Shown here: positions 10,814 to 22,800 of the stretch, one piece after another
Layout: the number at the start of each line of letters is the position of its first letter
Numbering within the stretch: the stretch's first letter is position 1
NCBI RefSeq assembly: GCF_014839805.1
Contig: NC_051120.1
Span: forward strand, 9,672,001-9,736,000
DNA: 64,000 bases
Reading direction: 5' to 3'
Source of the DNA: Manduca sexta
Lineage: Eukaryota; Arthropoda; Insecta; Lepidoptera; Sphingidae
Made by a program: the position numbers and the translations under genes
The notes under the pieces: model-generated
Database searches by the model: none
What the model was told of the DNA's origin: nothing
The model's input: the letters and a program-made list of their open reading frames with translations, nothing else

Positions 10814-13800
10814 CTGTCATAATATTTATCAATTTAATCTAGTTTGAATGTGTAATGTTGACCTTCTTTATTCACTGCCCTAATAGACATACATCATCAA
10901 AAAAACCAAAATTTTAATTGGTAAAATACCAAATGATTGAACAAGAAATATTTTTAAATGCATTAGCAGTTTGCGCGCCAAATGGTATCTAATTTATATG
11001 CTGCCGCAAAATATTCACGCTATGAATGAAGTTGAGCTGACATTGACTAATTGTACGAAGGAACGAATGAACTAACTTATCGCTACGTGAGTTTTAGTGA
11101 AGAGATAGCTACGAATCTGATATTGATGGTACGTCACATGAAGAATCATTAAGCGCCGTGGTGTCATCTTGGTAAGAATGAAAACACAAATGGCATCACC
11201 CTGTCACCTAATGTTAAATAATCTTCTTTTTTTACAGACACGGCGGTGACCCCACTACACCTGATGGTAAGTGGAGCAGGGTTCTTTAGATTGTCGACTG
11301 AGAAGATGTGATTACCTCTTGACAGTCAACCCAATTATGCCGGCCTGTTGGAACCGAGTATACACAGAGTGATCCTGAAACGCAATACATTTCGTGCCAC
11401 TATGGCGGGTTTTAACACGGTGTGGTAGTCGCTATCATAAAAGTGGGCAAACTATTGCGTGCGAGTATAAAAAAAAAACTGCAGTTATAAAGTCTACAAA
11501 CCTGCAGCCCAGCTTCAGAGACATCAGTAGCGCCAAGATCCAAGGCTCGAAGCCTTGAGCACCCTCTGGCAATGGCTTCTACTCCATCATCTCCCAAAGC
11601 TCCACATCCTCTCGCGTTCAGATATCTTAACTTATAGCATCGGCGGGCCAATGTTCGAATCCCGGAATCTGATACCTGAGGAACAGTAGAAGTTTTATTA
11701 ATTGCCGTCAATTTGTAATCATCGCAATGACTTCGTATTAACGTATTTCGTGTGTTAATTGTGATGTTCAGAATTTAATTCCCGCTGATAACAATAATTT
11801 TAGTTAGTAAGTGTTTATAATATTTCAATTGACATTAATTATTAATATTATGAATACAAAATACTGTCGATGTTTGGATGTGTGTAAATAGTAAACGCAT
11901 AAACCTAAATGCAATTTGATGAAACATATACTAACAACAAGAAAGACTATAGCAGCACATAGTCTTTTAATCCCGAACAGTCTCCAATAGAAGTTTTAAT
12001 CTGAGAAAAGAATTTCACACAAACAACCCATTGGCAAAAGCTAGTACACCAAGCCTTTGACATCCATAATCCTTTGTAAAAGAAACTAAAGACTATAAGA
12101 AGGTTTTAATACATTGTGTAGTGAGACGTTACGTTAGTGCCTTCTTCTTTGAAATAAAACACTTAAGGCTTTCGCATCTTTCTCTTATTACGTAGTAGAA
12201 ACATTAAAGACAAACACGTTTAGATTTTCTTTGCAAAGTATACATAAGAGCAAAATCGAAATAACTTGGAAAAATAGCATTAAGTCAATCTACTTTATGA
12301 TTGTTGGTAAATATGAAAATATCGTTGTCATAAATATAGCGAAAAAAGGATGGATAAGTTAATTGCTAAATAGGAGGAAGAGTGCCACCATATGAGGAGA
12401 AATGGGACTTAAATCATATAGCTGGACTTTTATCTCAGAAACCTTATACATGCAGCCAGAGTCGCGAGCAAAAGCTAGTATTATAAATGGGAAAATAAGT
12501 ATACATATTTGGAGCTAGAAATAAATATAGCATCTCCCAAATATATTTGGATGAAATTTAGCACTCAGATAAATAATATCCTGGTTGTTAATAACACAGT
12601 ACTGTATTTCGAAAAAAAATTTCACGCATACAAATCTGCGAACGACACTTAGTATAATTATTCAATTTATATTATATAGATTAATATTTAACGATGTATT
12701 ACTGGGTGTAATTAAGCAATATATATCCACCAGCAGCAGGAATGTGTGACTGTGAATGCGCGCGCTTTTGTGTGTGTATGTATGTATGTTTGTGTGTGTT
12801 TTTTTACCTGAGTACACTTAGCGACGGAGAGGTACCGCAGCGCAGGCCCCAACTTTGCCAGCTCGTACAGCCCGAAGTCCGTGACGCCGGTACAGTCAGA
12901 GACGCTGAGTTCTTTCAGCGCGCAGTACGATGGGACCCATCTCACACCCGCGTCTGGAACAAACCGCTTGATTAGGTACATGCAAATAGAGTCCATAAAA
13001 AAAATAAAGCTGACGAATTTATTTGTTATGAACTCTTTACTTGAAACTCTGTTTAGTAGTTAGTTACTCTCAGAAACAACAAAACTGATTTTGATTGTTT
13101 TGACTAATAGAAAAACTTCTGAATGCTGTAGGCTACTTTTTAGCTGAAGAAAATATAAAGTGAGAACTTTATCCCGGAAAAACTTGGACGCGGGGGGTGC
13201 CGCAAACAGCAGCTAATATAATATTATGTTTATACTTATTTTCACGCAGCGATATACATTGCATACCTTTAATAAATGTCGCCTTCAGTTTTGTCTCTTA
13301 TTTAGCTTTAGTATGCAAGTTTGGTGGTAGGATATATTTTATATCTGCCCGGATAGCGACTACCGTACACTAGGTGTTACAACCCGCCATAGTGGCCCAC
13401 GTAAGTGTGTCGCGTGCCGGGATCAGCCTGTGTATAACCAGTTCCAACATGCCGGCATAATTGTGTTAACTACCGAAAGATAATCGTTTCTCGTCAGTCG
13501 ACATTCTATTACACCCTCCTACAATAAAGTACTGTGGGATCACCATATAAAAAAACATTCTGTAGTAAAATATTTTGTTTCAGCTTACGTATATATAAGT
13601 AAACAAACATTTAATACAGTTCTCATTTACGTCTCCTCTGCGTAAGCACTTGGTTATCTAGATACAAAATTCCAGCTAAGCAAAAACTAAAGTAATATCA
13701 CAGCAAATTCTTATACAAGCAAAAGGCGGGTTTATGATAATTTTATGCCAACCACTTAATTGTTGAACGAAGACCAGAAAATTATCTGAATTTGCAAATT

Positions 13801-16800
13801 TGAACTGACTGGTTACAAAAAACAAGCGCATCGGATTTTATAACACAAATTTACTAACAGGGCCCTTATTCTGTATGATAGTGTAAACGCGTAACGCGGC
13901 CGTGTCATGTTATCTTCATAAAATGTGCGTGGAAGGTATTCTGTAAGCCAAATTTCTATAGTTCTAAACATGATGCGTTGTGTTACGTGCTTGTTACGCA
14001 CTGTTTAAATAACGTGCGGGATAGAGAATAAGGCCCCTGGTCTCATAATAGTTATTTTTACGCAAAGAGTCCTAAAATTATATAGAGCGGACATGGTGGT
14101 AGATCTCTCATATGTGAGAGTCCGCCTGGGTATGTACCACCGCAATGTCTATTTCGGCTGCCAAGCAGCAGTGTGTGGTCACTGTTGTGTTTTGGTTTGA
14201 AGGATACTGTAGCCAGTGCAACTACTGGACATAATGAGACTTAAAATCTCAGGATGGCGAGCGCAGTGGAATACCAAACAATACGTTGTAATTCAAGGTG
14301 TTGGATGATGTTTCTACTGTTTATAGGTGATCGTATCGCTTACCTTCAGGTGAACGGCAAGCTCGTCGCGTCAATCAAGTAACAATAAAAATTAAATTTA
14401 AAAAATATAGAAACACATTTAATCCTTATTTACACAGATAACAATAAGAACAATGTTGTTAACGAACAGACACAAACGAAACGCTTTGTGCGGCAACGTT
14501 TTAGTCTATTGTTTCATTGTGCCATTATTTGATTGAGGTTTCTTTGGGACAATAACGTGGGGTTTGGGAACACAAATTAGTATTTAACTAGCTTATACTG
14601 CCGGGTTTTTGTGAATATCTTTCCCGAGACAAGTTAACCGAGAACTACTTGTAGGTGAATTGACGGTGTCATCGTAAATTTCGGGTTTATGTTCGCCATT
14701 ATTTATGAATTTACAACTATGTATCTATGTCTTAACCGACTGCAAAAACGGAGGTGGTACTTAAATTTTTTTTTATTGCTTGTTTTTATAGAACTCATTT
14801 ATTTAATAACAATTTGTAAACATATTTTTTTATTTGAAAGGATTGTTTTTAAAATCGGTTCAGTTTTGTTTTTATCGTAGACATGTTTATATAACTATAT
14901 TGTGCCATATTGCGTATGTATGGTATATAATATATTTATTAATTATAGATATTACCTAATACGTATATCATTTTATTTATCTTAGTATTATAAATTACTA
15001 TTATACATATATTACTGTATCTACACCGTTTAAATCAGTGGCGTGCTCCTATGTTTTTGTCCACTGCCCCACTGACTGGTGGAGAATGCCTTCAGCATTA
15101 AATCCGCTTTTACATAACTATGTTTTAGTGAGGAAGGGTCCATATAAACGACGTACCGACTTCCCTTTCGTAATTTATGTAAAATATAATTATCATTAGA
15201 ACGATTTGAAGACCGTATTTATGCATTATAATAATAAAAAAATAATATCAGCCCTGTATTATATGTAATATACTTGCCCACTGCTGAGCACGGGCCTCCT
15301 CTACTACTGAGAGGGATTAGGCTTTAGTCCAGCACGCTGGCCTAGTGCGGATTGGTAGACTTCACACACCTTCGAAATTCCTATAGAGAACTTCTCAGAT
15401 GTGCAGGTTTCCTCACGATGTTTTCCTTCGCCGTTAAAGCGAACGATAAATTCACAAAGAATACACACATAATTTTTTAGAAAAGTCAGAGGTGTGTGCC
15501 CCTGGGATTTGAACCTGCGGACATTAGTCTTGGCAAGCCTTTCCACACCCAACTAGGCTATCGCGCTTGCTATGCATTATAACTAGGATTTAATTGTTAC
15601 TCAAGGGCACACACCTCTGACTTTTCTAAAATTATGTATGTATTCTTTGAGAATTATCGCTTCCTTTAACGGTGAAGGAAAACATCGTGAGAAAACCTAC
15701 ACACCTGAGAAGTTCTCTATAGGAGTTTCGAAGGTGCATGAAGTCTACCAATCCGCACTAGGCCAGCGTGGTGGACTAAGGCCTAATCCCTCTCAGTAGT
15801 AGAGGAGGCCCGTGCCCAACAGTGGGACAGTATATAATACAGGGCTGACATTATTATTATTTCTTATTAGAATTAATTAGTTGTATTGGGTTCCTTTTTG
15901 GAAAATTGCAACCTTCCCCATTGCTATAAAGTGCAAATAAATAAATCTATCGTTACATTTTGACATGAAAAATGTTCATGCGCTTGCTATTTGTGGGTTA
16001 TCAAAGAGGGGATATGCCTCTGTGCTATAATTCATCAATTTCGCTCCAAAACACATTGACAGTCGCACAGGGGGTATATTGAAAATGTATCTCGGAAATA
16101 TATATTCAAAATGAAAACTTTATGTGAGTATGTGTTATTTTCATTGAATATATGTTTTAACCTTCATTGTGAGACTTATATAGGCTAATATAGGTTAACT
16201 TATTGCGTGAACGCCTCTTAATTATAATTTACTAGCGACCCGCCCCGGCTTCGCACGGGTATAACATAACAAAATAACAGTATTTCTCCACTTTTTAATG
16301 GATGTTATTATACATATAAATCTTCCTCTTGAATCACTCTATCTATTTAAAAAAACCGCATCAAAATCCGTTGCGTAGTTTTAAAGAATAACACACATAG
16401 ATAGGGACAGAGAAAGCGACTTTGTTTTATACTATGTAGTGATAGTGATATCGTGTTTAATTCGCTGCGCTTGAAATCAGTTTTAAATTGAATTATATAC
16501 ATGTTGAGTTTCTTAGCTTTAAGTTAAATTATTGTAATCATAGTATTAAGTCTGCTAGAGCAGTAAAAAGTAAACTAACGCACATCACACCTTTATCCTC
16601 AAAGGGGTAGGCGCAACTTAGTACAACAGGATACCCCGGGCCGTTTCGTTTGTGCCAACGAAGATTCCAACAGATTCTGGTTGGTATGCCGGTGTCAATG
16701 TACCCTATGGTGTACAATTGTACATAGTGTCATAGCGAATAATACTGCTCCCGAGTGTTCACATTGAGCTGTTAGGCAGGTGAAATCAACATAACCGTTC

Positions 16801-19800
16801 CACTAAGTAGTGGTAGCGAAAACGTGTTTTTCCTCGCAAGAAAAAACAAATAAAACACCCTCAAAGCATAAGCTTTTTGGTCCCTGAATTTCAGTCAGTC
16901 CTTGCTTAAAACCATTAACCTTTGAAATATGGATACCTTTGAAAACAAAGTCACGAGTAAAGCTACTCCCATCAAATTCCGCTTTACCAACCATTTCCTT
17001 GTTTTATGTAAATATCGCCATTTTTCAAAGCATTCACGTTTGATCAGTACCGAATGTGTACGATCGAGGGCTTTACAACTTGAATTTTAAACGGTTTGCT
17101 TTTATTTCTCATCTACAACGTTTTCATTTTCTTTTTTTTTTCTTTTATAGCTTTGAATGACAAGGCGAGCTTGACGTTCGCCTGATGGTAAGCGATGCAA
17201 CTTCCCATAAACAGTAGAAACACCAACACCTTGATTTACAAAGTATTGTTTGATATTCCACTGCGCTCGCCATCCTGACATGAGATATTAAGTCTTATTA
17301 TGTCCAATAGTTAGTAGAAGTCTCTGACATGTAAGAGACTTACCACCAGTACTTGCTTCGTGTTTTATTTGATAACTATTTAAAATTGTATGCGTCAGCC
17401 AGAATTTTATATAATTTTAGTCTTTTGTTTGCGGCTCCAGTCGCCTGAAAAGTACTTCGAGATAAATATTTTCCCGGGATATGTCATGTAACGTTACCAA
17501 TTATTGTCTATATTCTGTTAACTCTAATGCTTTTCTAATTAGGCCATTGACTCCTGGTGTCTAACACCAGCAACCAGTGCCGAGTGTAACGCGAAGGTTC
17601 AAAAATAAAGCTCATTCCACGTAATAACCCTGGTTTTATTTCATTGTCTCACACTATACCTACTATGGGCGGGCCCTAACCGCCGCAAGCACTCAGGAGT
17701 AATGTAGCTCCATATTAGTGAAAGAATTTTCAAAATCGGTTCAGAAGATACAGAGATTAATCCCTACAAACAAACAGCTTTTCCTCTTTATAATATTATT
17801 ATACACAAATAAAAGCAGACCGTGTTTGTGTGTCCTATCTTCGTAAGAGCCGGCGCATATATAGCGAAGCGCAGCGCTGAGAATTTTTTACTGTCAAACT
17901 ATTATCGACATTGTCTTCATTGAAATAATATTCAAAATCAATAATCACAACAATGTAATACAAATTTATTGTTGTGTTGATGGATTTTGAATATTATTTC
18001 ATTGATGACAATGTCGATAATAGTTTGACAGTAAAAAATTCTCAGCGCTGCGCTCCGTCATATATCACCGGTCTTAAAACTGCGACTGTGCGTCGCTTTG
18101 CCTTTGCTTTATTATCTGCACTACGAAACGGTAATGTGGATATAATAGAGATTTACGATGCTCGGTCGTCATCTATTTGTGATTATAGGGCTCTGTAGGT
18201 TTATGTTTAGAACAGCACGTTCAGCCTTATCTCCAATATTTCTCTGACAATATTTTTCAAAAATTAGGTATCTTAATTCATTTTTAGTAATTAAATTTCA
18301 GCTCTATTTGTATATAGGGACATTTTGCTACTGCGTTACTACATGACACTACATACTGGTCTTGAAATAATACTTTACAATAAGAAACTCCAACTGTAGA
18401 TGTAACGTAAAAAAATAAGTTAACAAAATACCAATAAAATGTGATTGAATTTTTACAAGCCCTGATGCCACTAACACACATCGGAAGAAAACCACGAGGA
18501 AAATTTTGGAAAATAAAAAACCTCATGTTCTGGTGAAATATGGAACTTTAAAACGAGAAGGCAAACACGACGCCACCAAAGCAGGTTTTTTTTATTTTCC
18601 TCATCAAGCTATACTTCATTAAACACAGAAGATTATTATTACGTTATATTAAACTAACTAACTTCTTTAAGTTTTTGTTGGTTATTAAAAATAAATAAAA
18701 ATATAATGGCATAAGAATTCTAATTTGGAATAGTTACAATCAAATTTTAAATAGTTACAATAAAACATCGCAAAAGAGAGAGCAAAAGTACAATAAATAC
18801 TGTATAAATCATTTATAATTGATTTAACATTTCGTAGCGATCATTATACTAATTAACTTCTTTGTATGTCACTGTTTGTAGTCCAAAATAGAACGAAATA
18901 AAAATAAAATGTTTTTTTTTTGTAATTTTGAGTAGTTCAAATCGGATAAACAATCAATAGTCATTAATAAGGTCTAATTGGTTTTACATTTTGCAGCGGA
19001 AATTGTAATATTTTCAGAAACGTATTGAACATCGAAACCAGTTAATAAAGTACGTTCAAGTATTCACTCTTATCAAATTTGTACAGTCGCTCCGGAAGGA
19101 CCAATTACGACTGAAGGATAGCGGTTTGAATACAAATGACGCATTGATCGACATAACAGCGTTATTTTCTGTGGAAATTTTGTAAATAAAACGTAATAAC
19201 AAAAAATTATAACCATGACAGTCTCATGCCGAAAGAAGCTATAATTATTGATTTCCCTGGCTAAGCAGTGTCGGTAGGCAACGACTTGGTTGTGCCTCTG
19301 CCACAACCAAGAACGTGAAATGCAAAGTCCATGGTGGCGGATGTAGCATACCATCAGGCGGCCCGCTTGCTCGTTTACCTATTAATGCATTAAAAAAAAT
19401 CTTATTGAATCAGAAACTTCACCAAAAGGATACATGTAAGCATTGCACATACATATAAGTAAATGTAAGGTCCTTTGATGTTTTTTTGTTAAATGATCAC
19501 CTGCAGAATATATTAAACTTAGTGCGGGGATATGGGACCGTATATTTCATGTTGTTATTAAGTACATTATTGATCTGTTTAATATTTTACTGCAGAAATA
19601 TGTTGTTATTATTAACTTAATTAGTGTTATTGGTTTATCCGTTCTAATTGAAACAAATTAATAAATAAATGGTCAAAAATATTTGTCAACCTTATAATCT
19701 ATGCATGTAAGAGACTTGTAACAGGATGATTTCTGTTCATTATCGAAAAAAAAGTGGGAATCTTTATAGTTGGATTGAAGATTGAGATAGCATCACCTAT

Positions 19801-22800
19801 CGAAAACGGCTTTTACATAAACGACTCTACTCTAAATCTTCGATCCGAGAATAAATCAATCAAAACAAGTCATTTGTAAGTCAAAAATAGATTGAAAAAA
19901 GAATTTCGACGGTAAGAAAACGACTTTGCCTTATCATAAAAATGCTTAGAATAATTTATTTGGTGAAAAATAATCAAATTTAATCGTATATATTTATGTT
20001 TTATTAAATGATTTTTCTTTTTAATACTTTTTAAATGTTATTTCACTCAGTGAGTAAGCCTTAAGTGCATACGAACGTCCACGGCACATAGGCAACGACT
20101 GGCCTCACTTAGTCGAAACTAAAGCCGGTCGTAATATAAATCCGGGTTTACGCCTCATCCGTATCGTAAAGCTGGGGCTCTATGGTTAGTGATAAGAGAC
20201 GAGACGATATCGTCTCGCTCCGCGCTATCCTCATATCACTACATAGTATAAAACAAAGTCGCTTTCTCTGTCCCTATGTCCCTTTGTATGCTTAAATCTT
20301 TAAAACTACGCAACGGATTTTAATGCGGTTTTTTTAATAGATAGAGTGATTCAAGAGGAAGGTTTATATGTATAATAACATCCATTAAACAGTGGATAAA
20401 TACTGTTATTTTGTTATGTAATACCCGTGCGAAGCCAGAGCGGCTCGCTATGATTTTATATACAACGTTCACAGTTTTTCTGTAGCGTATTTAGTATCAG
20501 CATTGCACCCGTGCGAAGCCGGGACGGGTCGCTAGTAACTTATATAACCTATCCTCATAGATAATGGAAGCAAAGATTATTCGTACTTCAACGCATAAGT
20601 ATACCGCCATTTTGAATAAACAATCTCAATCTATTTTGTCGATCTCAAAAATCGACCAATCAGAACAAAGTTATTTGACATGCTTACAAATGAGTTATTT
20701 TGATTGGTTCATTGTCGGAATCGGATTAGAGATTGAGGTTTGGATGGTTTATTGAAAACTGATTTTAGACGAAAAGTTTTAATTTAGAGTCGTTTCCGTT
20801 TGAGTATATAATTCTATTAAGGCTGTTTAACTTCTATCCCAAAGTATGTATGTCAGTGGATATAAACCAATGCTTATATATTAACGATCTATAGCTTAAA
20901 ATGACAAAGCTTTGCATTATTGCCAAGCACTCATTACGGCCTATTGAAAACAAATTATCATATATACTAATATATGAAGCTGAAGAGTTTGTTTGAGCGC
21001 GCTAATCTCATCGATTGCTAAACCGATTTTGATTTTTTTTCGCTAATAGGCTACATTACTCTTTAGTACAAACAAACTTTGAATAGTTGAATAGGCTACT
21101 TTTTACCCGAGGAAAAAATTTATCCCGGAACAACTTTGTCACGCAGGCAGAGTCACAGGTAAAAGTTATAATGAATAATACAAAGCTAAAAGTCTATTCG
21201 ATTTAATCGCTTCCTTTCATGAATATAAACACGCCCCAAAGGGCACGTGGAGGTCAATTGCAACGCACATCATTGCTAGCGATGACACGTTCCTAAAATA
21301 CCATGATTTATAACCCTCTATATAAATAGACGAAATTGCGCCCTAAACACACAGTCATAGAATCCATCTTACTCCTTCAACGAGAAACGGAAAGACGGAA
21401 AACTAAAAGTCTTTTAACCGACTTCTAAAAAAGGAGGTTCTCGATTCGTGTATTTGTATCTGAATGTTTTATCAGTGGCGAAGGTCCATATAATCCGATT
21501 CCTGGCTTCTCTTTCATGTATAATCGTATTATCATTAGAATGATTTGCAAACCGAATTTATGCATAGTACCTGTATGTTGTTTCGGGTTACCTTTCATTA
21601 AACTTCACCCTTCGCCACTGACATTTACATCAATTTCTCAGATTTGTTGTCCGTTTTCTGCGATTCCTTTTTTTTATTGTTTGAATGACGAGAAGAGCTT
21701 ACCGTTCGCCTGATGATAAGCGATACGACCGCCCATAAGCAACAGAAACACCATCCAACACCTTGAATTACAAAGTATTGTTTGGTATTCCACTACGCTC
21801 GCTATCCTGAGACATGAGATGTTAAGTATAATTATGTCCAGTAGTTACACTGGCTACAATGTCCTTCTAACCGGAACACAACAGTGACTATACACTGCTG
21901 CTTGGCGGCAGAAATAGACATTGCGGTGGTACCCACCCTGGCGGACTCTCACATATGAGAGACCTGCCACCAGTACCACCTTTTTAGTAATATTCACTGT
22001 TGTATATCAAACAAGCATCTCCTAATTACCTGTAACCAAAGTACACCGCCGAAGGTACAGGTACTGGAGCGAAGGACAAGTGTGAAGTAGCGCGCAGAGA
22101 CCCGCGTCGGTAACCAAACCGCAGTCCGTCAGGTCGATGTACTCGACGGGGGGCCGCCGCGACCCCAGCCGCGTCTCCAACCAGGCCCACTCCGGCCAGT
22201 CCACGTTGGGACAACCTGGGAATGAAAGGGATTATTAGGACACTAAAATTCATATAAAAGAAGGTATTAAAATTAAACTACTTTTCGGATTTTATCTCGA
22301 TTTTTTATATTTTAGTTTTCTCCCGACGTTTCGAAGACGAATTTTTAAAAACAATGTCCTTTAAACCGGAACACAACAGCGATTATACACTGCTACTTGA
22401 AAACAAAAATACCTTATTTTTAATTAATAAAAGTGAAAGTTTGTCAATTGTTACAATGTAGATATATTACAAATATGATTGGATGTTTGAAACATGGCAA
22501 AACATTCCATTGATAGATGAATGATATTAAGATTCGTCCATTCAATGTTATGTTAATATATAAGCGGCGATAGCCTAGTTGGGTGTGGAAAGGACTGCCG
22601 CGACGAATGTCCGCAGGTTCAAATCCCAAGGGCACACACCTCTGACTTTTCTAAAATCATGAGTGTATTCTTTGTGAATTTATCATTTGCTTTAACGGTG
22701 AAGGAAAACATCGTGAGGAAACCTGCACATCTGAGAAGTTCTCTATAGGAATTTCGAAGGTGTGTGAAGTCTACCAACCCGCACTAGGCCAGCGTGGTGG

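Noticed and set aside
10641..10832. 63-codon minus ORF in the last exon
   Set aside because: It is out of frame with the LRR reading (ILARCCPNLKKL...) that ends in the FBXL7 tail.
17974..18198. 74-codon ORF after the foldback loop
   Set aside because: Half of it is the right arm of an inverted repeat; no homology recognised.
22563..22640. A tRNA gene, because of box A/B-like motifs
   Set aside because: The sequence cannot fold into a cloverleaf with an acceptor stem and continues into a repeated body; it is a SINE head.
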